Part shown: one piece after another, positions 1 through 6,349 of the stretch
Position numbering within the stretch: position 1 is the stretch's first letter
How the letters are laid out: every line of letters starts with the position of its first letter
Origin: an uncultured Anaerotruncus sp.
GTDB lineage: Bacteria > Bacillota > Clostridia > Oscillospirales > Ruminococcaceae
Reading direction: 5' to 3'
Length of the DNA stretch: 8,418 nt
NCBI GenBank assembly: GCA_910586875.1
Contig: CAJUJI010000124.1
Location: 1-8,418, forward strand
Notes under the pieces: model-generated
Seen by the model: only the letters and a program-made list of their open reading frames with translations
Told to the model about the DNA's origin: nothing
Database searches by the model: none
Translations under genes and position numbers: made by a program

Positions 1-19
1 TATCAATATACTGAAACAA

Positions 20-55
20 CGAGGCGGCCGTTGGCATAAACCAACGACCGCTTCG
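20..55 (-). terminator. Probable terminator hairpin after the ATPase gene
   Basis: Bases 20-34 and 41-55 form an inverted repeat of 15 pairs around a 6-nt loop (35-40). Read as minus-strand RNA it has one A-C mismatch and one G-U pair. It is followed by a short, imperfect T-rich stretch (TTGTTT). It lies about 75 nt beyond the stop codon of the ATPase gene and in the right orientation to end that transcript. The weak U-tract is the reason for moderate confidence. Bases 56-129 show nothing else recognisable. Confidence 0.5.
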
Positions 56-129
56 GAATGGTTTGTGCAAGGGATATTATTCCACAGGCACCTCTGAATT
101 TTTGTCGAATCCTGTCACAAGAGAAGCGG

Positions 130-1494
130 TTATCCGTTTTGGTAGAGGGATTTCCCCCACTGGTAGATGTGCCGCATACACGCCTCACCCTCCAACAGCG
201 TGAAGGTGAATCCCTTCAGTTCCTGGCGTTCGGATAGGAGGGAGAAGCCCTTGTAGCCAGCCCCATCGGTGAGCTTCACCTCAAAAGCCTGTTTCTCATC
301 CAGGCCAACCAGATCGATCTCCGCCACCAGCTCGCCCCCAGGGGGACAGTGGGTGCGAGCAAACCGGATGTTTGCATCCCTGTGGCTCTGTTGGTACTCG
401 CTGACAACAGCCGCCTCCAGCAGATCGCCAAACAAGGGCTTGTGTTCATCCATGATTTGTGCGTCCGTCATCCTCCGCAGCTTCTCGGTAAAGTGGAACC
501 GCAGGAACGGCGCCTGTACATAGCATTTGTAGGGCTCGGTGTCCTCGTACAAATTGGGAAGCACCGTGATCACGCCACAGTCCACCAGGAAATCCAACAG
601 CGCCACCGTTTCGGTCCGCCTCATCCGGTATCCCCGGTCTGTGCGGTTCAGGCTGAAGTATTCCTTGAAATCCCTGGCCACCTGCTTGGAGATCTGGGCG
701 TCCAGTACCTCAAAATCCTGAATCAGAGAGACCGGCATCTGAAAGCTCTTGTTGGAAACATAGTTGCTGGAGAGAAAGAGCGCCGTGTTGACATAGCCCT
801 TCCAGTCCACCGTTTCACTCTCCGGCTTCAGCCAGACAAAGACTTCGTTTTCCGGTTGTTCATGGAACAGTTCCACGATGGAGTCGGTGATGCTGGTCTG
901 CACATAGTCGGGAATATCCGCCGGGGCCTGGAACAGCCCCCCGGACTTCATATACTCTTTGAACTGGTCGAAGCTGGGGGAATCGGTTTGCAGCACAAAG
1001 CGGCAGTGTTCATAGAAACTCAGGTAGGGGACTCGAATCACATCGCAGCGGTCATACAGGGTCCGTTTCCCGGCCACATAAAGGGCCAGCAGATTCGTCC
1101 CCGCGATCACGACCTTGTGGCCGTAAAGCCGCACCTGGGTGTCGTAGAGATAGCTTCCGCTTTTTAAGAAGTTGGCGAAAAAGCCGATCTCATCTATAAA
1201 GATATAGGAAAGCTCCTGATGGGCCTCCAGCTCCAGGTAAAGGTCGTCAAAGTTGTCGCCCTTCATCCCGGTGAAATAGCCGATCTCATTGGCGGAAACG
1301 CCCTGCATCAGCAGCTTTTTGATCGCTTGCAGCAAAAGGGTGGTTTTCCCTGTCCGCCGCAATCCGTATAAGGCGCAGACACGCAGGCAGCCATTGTTCT
1401 GGCTGTCTAAATAGTTCATCAGGTCATTCAGCTGGCGGCGCGGCTCCTTGGGAGTTGTAAGCAGGCTCAGCTGCTCCCCTGTTATAAAAGTCAT
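130..1494 (-). CDS. AAA ATPase with C-terminal PD-(D/E)xK-like nuclease motif
   Basis: This 454-aa cytoplasmic protein is probably an ATP-binding protein of the archaeal-ATPase/DUF4143 type. Seen in the sequence: a Walker A motif GLRRTGKT at residues 44-51, a Walker B motif YIFIDEI at 97-103, and a sensor-like strand VVIAGTN at 128-134. Near the C-terminus, E392-I-D394 is followed by E405-V-K407, the spacing expected of a PD-(D/E)xK nuclease fold. The middle is a helical region without a recognisable motif. The start at 1494 has a GAGGTGA ribosome binding site 6 nt upstream and lies just downstream of a strong promoter, so the gene is its own transcription unit rather than part of the upstream operon. 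No signal peptide or membrane segment is visible. The family is widespread in bacteria and archaea with no settled role; a cargo or defence function would be speculation. The gene appears intact. Confidence 0.85.
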   Translation of the reverse strand: MTFITGEQLSLLTTPKEPRRQLNDLMNYLDSQNNGCLRVCALYGLRRTGKTTLLLQAIKKLLMQGVSANEIGYFTGMKGDNFDDLYLELEAHQELSYIFIDEIGFFANFLKSGSYLYDTQVRLYGHKVVIAGTNLLALYVAGKRTLYDRCDVIRVPYLSFYEHCRFVLQTDSPSFDQFKEYMKSGGLFQAPADIPDYVQTSITDSIVELFHEQPENEVFVWLKPESETVDWKGYVNTALFLSSNYVSNKSFQMPVSLIQDFEVLDAQISKQVARDFKEYFSLNRTDRGYRMRRTETVALLDFLVDCGVITVLPNLYEDTEPYKCYVQAPFLRFHFTEKLRRMTDAQIMDEHKPLFGDLLEAAVVSEYQQSHRDANIRFARTHCPPGGELVAEIDLVGLDEKQAFEVKLTDGAGYKGFSLLSERQELKGFTFTLLEGEACMRHIYQWGKSLYQNG

Positions 1495-1500
1495 GGTCGA

Positions 1501-1507
1501 TCACCTC
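1501..1507 (-). promoter_or_regulatory. Ribosome binding site of the ATPase gene
   Basis: On the minus strand this reads GAGGTGA, 6 nt upstream of the ATG at 1494. It fixes the start of the ATPase gene. Confidence 0.75.
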
Positions 1508-1519
1508 ATTCCTATGTTC

Positions 1520-1548
1520 ATTATATCATAAGCCTTCTCCGTTGTCAG
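1520..1548 (-). promoter_or_regulatory. Sigma-A promoter with extended -10 for the ATPase gene
   Basis: On the minus strand, CTGACA (1543-1548, five of six matches to TTGACA) is separated by exactly 17 nt from a perfect TATAAT (1520-1525). A TG one base before the -10 makes an extended -10 element. Transcription would begin near 1513, leaving a leader of about 20 nt before the ATG at 1494. It sits in the 84-nt gap after the cysteine-cluster gene and is the only clear promoter in the window. No operator-like repeat is visible. Confidence 0.8.
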
Positions 1549-1578
1549 CAAGATTTATGGCAGCAGGACCGGCCTGTT

Positions 1579-2538
1579 TTACTTTCTCTGGAAGTATTGC
1601 TTCCACAGAGAAAAATCCTCTACTCCCAGCAGCGCTTCCATATAGGAAGCGTCCCGGTACTCGCTGTCCTGGAACTCCTCCAGGCAGGCATAGCAGTTTC
1701 CGTCCACGCCAGTCTCCTCGTCAATCTGTTCGGGACGGAGGCCGCGTGCGGCGCACCAGTCCCGTTTGTAGAGGCCGTAGGCTTTTAAGAGAAGTAGGTG
1801 TTGCTGGCGCTCGCCTTTCGGCAGTTCCTCAATGGGGAACCATGCCGGAACCTCCGAAAAGGATAATTCCTTCTGCCAAAGAATCACCGCTCCCATAGCA
1901 TTGGCCTTCAGCTGGGGAACAAAAGACTCTTTGACATCATAGTTGAGATAGAAGAACACAAAGAGGGAGGAGCAAAGACTTTCCTTCTGTTCATCGGGTA
2001 TCTGCGGCCAGAGAAAGTGGAGGGCCCGTACAAACAGAGCGATCAATTCTCCCCACATCATGCCGGTCTGCTCCCCCTCCTCGCTGCAAAGATGGCCCAG
2101 CCACTGGCGCACTGTTACGGTGCGGTCGGTGCCGCCGCATGACTTCCCCGGCTGCAGCACATAGAAGGGGGCAGGTTCTCCCTGCTGAGTAATCCGGGCC
2201 AGAGGATAAACGGCACAGACCATCGGCTTATCCTGATGGATGATGCACTTTTTGTTCCGAAGGAAGGGGCAGGAATTGTCCGGCGGGACGGGTTTGATCC
2301 GCACCACAGGTAGATGGCTGTCCGGCCCTGCGTAGGTATCGCAGTATTTGTCTACGATCTCAGCAGGGGTCCGCCCCAAATACCGGGCGATCCGAAAGAG
2401 GTCATAGGGGGTCAGCAGCACATCCTCCCGGTTTTTGCAGCACTTTCCGCAGGCTTTGCAGCGGAACTGGAAGGTATCGTCCAGCCCCATCTTGTAGCTC
2501 ATCATATAATCAATATCTTTTCTAAAGTCTTTTGCCAT
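1579..2538 (-). CDS. YkgJ-family cysteine-cluster protein
   Basis: This is a 319-aa protein whose first third matches the YkgJ/UPF0153 zinc- or iron-chelating cysteine cluster. Seen: C27-x2-C30-x2-C33-C34, followed by C90, C98 and C108 in the family pattern CPFL...C...KPxxCxxYP (residues 90-112). The family is thought to bind a metal ion or an iron-sulfur cluster; its biochemical role is unsettled. The remaining ~200 residues are mostly helical, with two further cysteines (C-Y-A-C) near residues 282-285, and I recognise no domain there. AAGGAG at 2548-2553 lies 9 nt before the ATG at 2538. The gene follows the BRCT gene by 18 nt and is probably the last gene of the operon. The job of a metal-cluster protein beside a ligase is not evident; a redox-sensing or modifying role would be a guess. 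Confidence 0.82.
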   Translation of the reverse strand: MAKDFRKDIDYMMSYKMGLDDTFQFRCKACGKCCKNREDVLLTPYDLFRIARYLGRTPAEIVDKYCDTYAGPDSHLPVVRIKPVPPDNSCPFLRNKKCIIHQDKPMVCAVYPLARITQQGEPAPFYVLQPGKSCGGTDRTVTVRQWLGHLCSEEGEQTGMMWGELIALFVRALHFLWPQIPDEQKESLCSSLFVFFYLNYDVKESFVPQLKANAMGAVILWQKELSFSEVPAWFPIEELPKGERQQHLLLLKAYGLYKRDWCAARGLRPEQIDEETGVDGNCYACLEEFQDSEYRDASYMEALLGVEDFSLWKQYFQRK

Positions 2539-2556
2539 TTCTTCTCTCTCCTTTTC

Positions 2557-3417
2557 TTAATTCAGCATGGTCATGAGATCCGAAGCCGTGATCTTTGGGA
2601 TACCAAGAGAGGCAGCCTTGTTCAGTTTGGTCGCGCCGGGATTGTCCGCTACCACCAGGTAATCGGTAGAACGGGTCACGGAAGATCCCATTTTACCGCC
2701 GGCCTGTTGAATCATAAATTCCACCTCCGACCGCGTGTAGTTGGGAACTGTCCCGGTTACAACTACCGTTTTCCCTGCAAGGGAACTAAGGACGGTGGTT
2801 CGTCTCTCTTTGAAACAGGGCCTCGTTTCCTGATACTCTCCACCCGGTTTCTTGTTGGTATAGGAAAGCAGGTCGAAGGCCCATGTCCTGATCCGTTCTG
2901 CTCCCGGAGCAGAGGGGGGATATTCTCTGTCCCCCCGGCCATTCCCGCAGACCGTCAGCAGGGGGAGTGGGTCCGGGCAGCTGTCGCCGGTGCGGTTGAA
3001 GCCAATATAATTCCCCATGTCGAGGTAGGCCATTTTGCTGTGGTTGATGAGATACGCCTCTTTTGTTTTCAGCTGAACAGCGAGTTGGAGCATATCCGGA
3101 GCGAACTGTCTTGGCAAAATGGTCCGTCCGGCACTGACTCCGCCCCAAGCTGTTTCGTAATACTCCATGAACTCCTCCTCCGGCAAGGCGTCCGCATAAA
3201 GGTCAACACCCGGCTGGTAAGGTTCATCGGCAAGCGAGCCCATCCAACTGACCCGATAGGGCCTTTGAGAAAGAAGGATGTAGACAGCGTTGGCAAGCCG
3301 GTTTTCCCTGCCAATCCTATTGGGGATTCCCAATCTTACAGGAACGCCAAAATCGGCGGGGTCGAGCCGTATGAGCTTTTTGCCGTCACAGACAACGACT
3401 CTGAAATTCTGTTCCAT
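2557..3417 (-). CDS. BRCT-domain protein next to DNA ligase
   Basis: This 286-aa protein ends in a BRCT domain at about residues 212-286, with the typical GKTVVVTGT strand, a GG turn (240-241), and a closing strand-helix around GIPKITASDL. BRCT domains bind DNA ends, phosphopeptides or other BRCTs. The first ~200 residues are a mixed domain I do not recognise; they carry no ligase motifs. The frame stays open upstream to a GTG at 3468, but I chose the ATG at 3417 because AAGGA (3426-3430) lies 8 nt before it, whereas the ATG at 3423 is too close and the GTG has no ribosome binding site. The gene starts 61 nt after the ligase stop, and its BRCT resembles the ligase's own BRCT (GKTVVVTGT identical in both). 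It may be a partner of the ligase or have arisen by copying its C-terminus. The gene appears intact. Confidence 0.8.
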   Translation of the reverse strand: MEQNFRVVVCDGKKLIRLDPADFGVPVRLGIPNRIGRENRLANAVYILLSQRPYRVSWMGSLADEPYQPGVDLYADALPEEEFMEYYETAWGGVSAGRTILPRQFAPDMLQLAVQLKTKEAYLINHSKMAYLDMGNYIGFNRTGDSCPDPLPLLTVCGNGRGDREYPPSAPGAERIRTWAFDLLSYTNKKPGGEYQETRPCFKERRTTVLSSLAGKTVVVTGTVPNYTRSEVEFMIQQAGGKMGSSVTRSTDYLVVADNPGATKLNKAASLGIPKITASDLMTMLN

Positions 3418-3478
3418 CTTCATTTTCCTTTCTTGATACAGAGCGCCGGAGGATTTCTCCCCCGGCACCCCTTTTTTG

Positions 3479-4048
3479 TTATTCGGCGGTCATCTGAAGA
3501 AACTGCTCCTCTGTGATGACCGGGATTCCCAGATCCCTCGCTTTTGTCAGCTTGCTGCCGGCCTTTTCTCCCGCCAGAACAAAATCTGTCTTCTTGGAGA
3601 CGCTGCCGGCGGCCCTGCCGCCCAGTTCCTCGATCCGGGCCTGGATACCGGCGCGGGTGAAGTTCTCCAGCGTGCCGGTCACAACAACGGTTTTACCGGA
3701 GAACGGATTCTCCGCAGCCTTTTTGATCTCCATATCCATAAAAATGACCTCCCTTTTCATTGCTTCCCAAAGGACCTGATGCCCTTTCTCCCCGAACCAT
3801 TCGTAGATGTTCCCGCAGAGGGTATCCCCGAAATCCGGCAGCTGGGTAAAATCGAACCGCTCCCGGATGGCCTGCTCAAAGGCCGCAATGTCACCGCCGA
3901 AATATCGAGCGACGGCCTCGCTGGCCGTCTTGCCAATCAGGGGGATGTCGATGGCCACCAGAAAATGCTCCAGAGTGACCTTTCTGCTCTCCTCGATTGC
4001 TGCCCACAGCCGCTCATAGGACCTGGGGCCGAAGCCATCCATCTCCAA
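3479..4048 (-). CDS. ligA: C-terminal fragment of LigA (HhH and BRCT domains)
   Basis: This 189-aa open frame is the tail of the NAD-dependent DNA ligase that begins at 5495, separated by a one-base frameshift near 4102. Seen: three helix-hairpin-helix-like segments (around MDGFGPRSYERL, IPLIGKTASEAV and LPDFGDTL), which in LigA grip the DNA minor groove, then a C-terminal BRCT domain over the last ~75 residues (GKTVVVTGTLENFTRAG, GIPVITEEQF). The natural coding sequence extends upstream of the ATG at 4048 to the lesion, giving DRGWIHSYLDLFHLNEHR before the ATG. The 4048 start lies 16 nt after the stop of the first fragment. A GGGAAG about 12 nt upstream could permit weak reinitiation, but there is no evidence that this happens. 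On its own the fragment has no nucleotidyl transferase activity. It is followed by the separate BRCT gene. Confidence 0.85.
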   Translation of the reverse strand: MEMDGFGPRSYERLWAAIEESRKVTLEHFLVAIDIPLIGKTASEAVARYFGGDIAAFEQAIRERFDFTQLPDFGDTLCGNIYEWFGEKGHQVLWEAMKREVIFMDMEIKKAAENPFSGKTVVVTGTLENFTRAGIQARIEELGGRAAGSVSKKTDFVLAGEKAGSKLTKARDLGIPVITEEQFLQMTAE

Positions 4049-4064
4049 AATTTCTTCCCGGTGT

Positions 4065-5495
4065 TCATTCAGATGGAACAGGTCCAGGTAGGAATGGATC
4101 CAAGCCCCGGTCCACGAATTTCTCCAGGGTGGTTTCGGACAGCCCCTCTATGTTCATCGCCGGCTTGGCTACAAAGTGGGTCAGCCGGGCAATATGCTTG
4201 GCCAGGCAGTCCAGGTTATTGCAGACCAGTGTTTCCACACAGACGCCATCCTCATTGGGCTTTTCCGATGTCTGGATGACAGCCTGACCGCCACAGCAGG
4301 GGCAGGCCGTTGGCAGCTCCTCCGGGCCGATCCGTTTGCTGCTATCCAGATTCTTCTCCACATGGGGGATAATGAGATTCCTCTTACAGACCAGGATACG
4401 GCAGCCGGGCCGCAGACGCAGCTTTTTGATATAGCTGATGTTGTGCAGCGTTGCGCGGGAAACGGTCGCCCCGTCAATTTCTACCGGGTCGAAAACCGCT
4501 ACCGGGCTGATAAGGCCGGTGCGGGTGGGATTCCACTGGATCTCCCGCAGTACCGTTTCATACAGCTCATCGTCAAACTTAAAGGCCAGGCCGTCCCGAT
4601 AGTGGTGCCCTGTCCGTCCCAGAGAACGGGAATAGTCGATCTCATCAAAGGAAACCACGATCCCATCTATGGGAATGCCTTCTGCTTTTGCCTTGTTCTG
4701 CAGGTTGCCGATCCACTGTTCCAGTTCATCCGCCGTAATGGGCGGAGTGGGATTTTTCAGCAGGAAATGGCCGCAGGCGGAAAAGCCCAGAGCTTTCAAG
4801 GCAACCAGCTTGGCGTGTTTGCTGTTGGGAGTGGCCGCAAGGTCGTCCAGGCCCTCCAGCACACCGAAGGGGCTGAACCGCAGGCGGCGCTGGGCACATG
4901 CCGAGGCATCAAAGCTGCGGATCGAGCCCGCTGCAAGGTTGCGGGAGTTTTTGTAGGGTCTGCCGGAGCTGTCCAGCAGATTTGCCTTTACCTTTTCAAA
5001 ATCACCCTTTCGGATGTACGCCTCGCCGGTCACCACCAGCCGGTCCCGGTAGGGGATCTGCTGAGGGATGCCGTCGATGGCCAGTGTGTTGTGGGTGATG
5101 TCTTCGCCCACATCGCCGTTTCCGCGGGTGGAGGCCCGCACCAGACTGCCGTTTTCATATTCCAGCTTCACGGTCAGGCCATCGTATTTGTACATGAGCA
5201 TCACCGGGCGGCTCCCGATAAAGGCCGATACCTCCTTCACCGACTTGGTCTTATCAAGGGAAAGCAGGGGGATGGGGTGTGAAACCTTTTCCAAACCGTC
5301 TACCACCTGATAGCCCACCGTTTGGGTGGGGGAGTTGGCCATGACGCAGCCTGTCTCCTTCTCCAGCGAGGCCAGCAGGTCAAAAAGCAGGTCGTACTGG
5401 GCATCGGAGACAGAAGGGGCCGCCAGGTTGTAATACTCGTGCCGGTACCGGTTGAGCTTTGCAACCAGTTCATGTATCTGCGCGATCTTATTCAT
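4065..5495 (-). CDS. ligA: N-terminal fragment of NAD-dependent DNA ligase LigA
   Basis: LigA seals nicks in duplex DNA using NAD+. This 476-aa frame holds the Ia domain (residues 1-60, with YRHEYY and DAQYD, the NMN-binding part), the adenylation domain with catalytic K103 in KYDG, GEAYI at 157-161, SRNLAAGS at 184-191 and AFKF at 304-307, the OB fold (about 315-395), a Cys4 zinc finger (C398, C401, C425, C430), and the beginning of the helix-hairpin-helix region. After G464 a one-base insertion changes the frame and it ends 12 residues later. With the base removed, the whole gene 5495-3479 encodes 671 aa, the length of Escherichia coli LigA. The start at 5495 follows AAAGGAAG by 6 nt; an in-frame ATG at 5603 lacks such a site. 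Two sites differ from housekeeping LigA: the lysine after motif IV is S282 (DGIVVSF), and KRNLIIP replaces the usual RAGDVIP. I take it for an accessory, element-borne ligase. Confidence 0.88.
   Translation of the reverse strand: MNKIAQIHELVAKLNRYRHEYYNLAAPSVSDAQYDLLFDLLASLEKETGCVMANSPTQTVGYQVVDGLEKVSHPIPLLSLDKTKSVKEVSAFIGSRPVMLMYKYDGLTVKLEYENGSLVRASTRGNGDVGEDITHNTLAIDGIPQQIPYRDRLVVTGEAYIRKGDFEKVKANLLDSSGRPYKNSRNLAAGSIRSFDASACAQRRLRFSPFGVLEGLDDLAATPNSKHAKLVALKALGFSACGHFLLKNPTPPITADELEQWIGNLQNKAKAEGIPIDGIVVSFDEIDYSRSLGRTGHHYRDGLAFKFDDELYETVLREIQWNPTRTGLISPVAVFDPVEIDGATVSRATLHNISYIKKLRLRPGCRILVCKRNLIIPHVEKNLDSSKRIGPEELPTACPCCGGQAVIQTSEKPNEDGVCVETLVCNNLDCLAKHIARLTHFVAKPAMNIEGLSETTLEKFVDRGLDPFLPGPVPSE
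4101..4104 (-). other. Frameshift in ligA (one extra base)
   Basis: On the minus strand the sequence reads GGCTTGGATCC. Removing one T (plus-strand A at 4102 or 4103) gives GGC TGG ATC CAT and joins the upstream LigA frame (FVDRG) to the downstream one (WIHSYLDLFHLNEHREE...) without any other change, restoring a 671-aa ligase. The inserted base lies in a run of only two, so it is not a typical long-homopolymer error. Confidence 0.85.
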
Positions 5496-5501
5496 ATAAA
5501 A

Positions 5502-5509
5502 CTTCCTTT
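5502..5509 (-). promoter_or_regulatory. Ribosome binding site deciding the ligA start
   Basis: On the minus strand this reads AAAGGAAG, 6 nt before the ATG at 5495. The LigA frame remains open further upstream to an ATG at 5603 that overlaps the end of the preceding gene but has no ribosome binding site. The family's usual N-terminus also begins at 5495. Confidence 0.7.
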
Positions 5510-5586
5510 CCTGTTGGGAGATGGCAGCGAGTCCTCCGCCGAAAAAGGGTGGATACAGCTTGCCAGTTCCCTGCTCGATCCTTAGC

Positions 5587-6021
5587 TCAATTTGATTTTT
5601 CATACGGATTCGTCTGCTTGTGGCTGTTGAGAAGCGCTTCCCCAAACTGCTGGGCGTTCTCTTCAAAAGCCAGGATCTCGTGCAGTATCTTTTCTCCGAC
5701 CCCGGTGATCCGCAACAAAGTTTTAGGGCTCATGATCACCGAATCAATGGGGCTCTCCTCAAATGTTTTCTCAATGCCATACAACCTGGAAAAATGCTTT
5801 TCCAGCTCTCTGACTCGCTGAGGGAAATACCTTTCATTAAAGTTTACAAGGACATCGTCCTCCGGATTCCCCGATTCATGCTCCGGAGAACCAAGGAAAT
5901 GGATCTCAATTACCACGCCCACCATGTTGGGATAGTCACAGGCCGGTATGGACAGGACCATATCGCCGACCTGTAGCTCCCCATTCAGGCAGGATACTTT
6001 TATGCTGTCATCAGACCGCAT
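5587..6021 (-). CDS. Conserved-looking 144-aa protein of unknown function
   Basis: I do not recognise this protein family. It is a 144-aa soluble protein without signal peptide or membrane segment. The N-terminal ~80 residues alternate short beta-type strands (LQVGDMVLSI, GVVIEIHFLG, DDVLVNF), which suggests a small barrel. The C-terminal third contains PKTLLRITGVGEKILHEIL (residues 99-117), which resembles a helix-hairpin-helix turn (GVGEKI) and could contact DNA. The start at 6021 is favoured over an ATG at 6042 because a perfect AAGGAGG lies 9 nt upstream of it. The first 11 nt overlap the end of the methylase gene, suggesting coupled translation. The ligase start follows the stop by 91 nt. 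Its position between a methylase-like protein and a ligase suggests a DNA-related role, which is inference only. Confidence 0.75.
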   Translation of the reverse strand: MRSDDSIKVSCLNGELQVGDMVLSIPACDYPNMVGVVIEIHFLGSPEHESGNPEDDVLVNFNERYFPQRVRELEKHFSRLYGIEKTFEESPIDSVIMSPKTLLRITGVGEKILHEILAFEENAQQFGEALLNSHKQTNPYEKSN

Positions 6022-6346
6022 CGCAGCACGCCTCCTTCGCATTTTCCTTATGGACGCCTATCCATTCCGGATACCGGATCAAACCGTACATCGGTTCCTG
6101 GCAGACTTTCAGCTTTTCATCATCCAAGCTGCGCCTGTCCGTCATCCCAAGCGGCATTCTCCATACCCATCTGTCCAGAATATAGACAGGTGTGTACCAC
6201 CGGTCGAACTCCTCGGTGGTGATGGTATTTCCATGGAGAACCACCGCCGGAATGCCATAAAGGGAAAGCTGGATGTAGGCCATCAGGACACAATGAATGT
6301 CCAGATCCTGGGCCAAAACGACCAGATCCGAACAGTAGTTGCGTCC
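6011..6346 (-). pseudogene. C-terminal part of N-6 DNA methylase-like gene, after in-frame TAG
   Basis: This stretch is in the same frame as the methylase fragment that ends at 6347; only a TAG codon separates the two. It reads on as GRNYCSDLVVLAQDLDIHCVLM..., which continues the Rossmann-like fold: a beta strand ending in an acidic loop (AQDLD, the usual place of motif II) and a helix with MAYIQLSLYGIP. The rest contains HGNTITTEEFDRWYTPVYIL and ends at 6011, about 111 residues in total. The first possible initiation codon within it is a TTG at 6316 without a ribosome binding site, so independent translation is unlikely. No NPPY/NPPF catalytic motif of adenine methylases is present. The last 11 nt overlap the next gene. 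Together the two parts would form a protein of 268 residues. Confidence 0.65.
6031..6037 (-). promoter_or_regulatory. Strong ribosome binding site deciding the start at 6021
   Basis: AAGGAGG on the minus strand, 9 nt before the ATG at 6021. It lies inside the end of the methylase coding region and selects 6021 over the upstream ATG at 6042, which has no such site. Confidence 0.8.
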
Positions 6347-6349
6347 CTA
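6347..6349 (-). other. In-frame amber codon inside the methylase-like gene
   Basis: TAG on the minus strand, with the same reading frame open and methylase-like on both sides (AYAELMQS before, GRNYCSDLVVLAQDLD after). It is the only TAG among the stop codons of this window; all the other genes end in TAA or TGA. Confidence 0.85.

Noticed and set aside
349..1167. 272-codon open frame on the plus strand
   Set aside because: It is antisense to the ATPase, with no recognisable domain and no ribosome binding site that stands out.
2314..3516. 400-codon open frame on the plus strand
   Set aside because: It lies opposite the BRCT and cysteine-cluster genes, spans the gap between them, and shows no domain; the minus-strand proteins have clear motifs and ribosome binding sites.
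4176..5282. 368-codon open frame on the plus strand
   Set aside because: It is antisense to the LigA coding sequence, whose motifs fix the coding strand; GC-rich genes often give such shadows.
5496..5666. Extended N-terminus of LigA from ATGs at 5603 or 5666
   Set aside because: LigA normally begins close to the NKIAQIHELVAKL segment, and only the ATG at 5495 has a properly spaced ribosome binding site.
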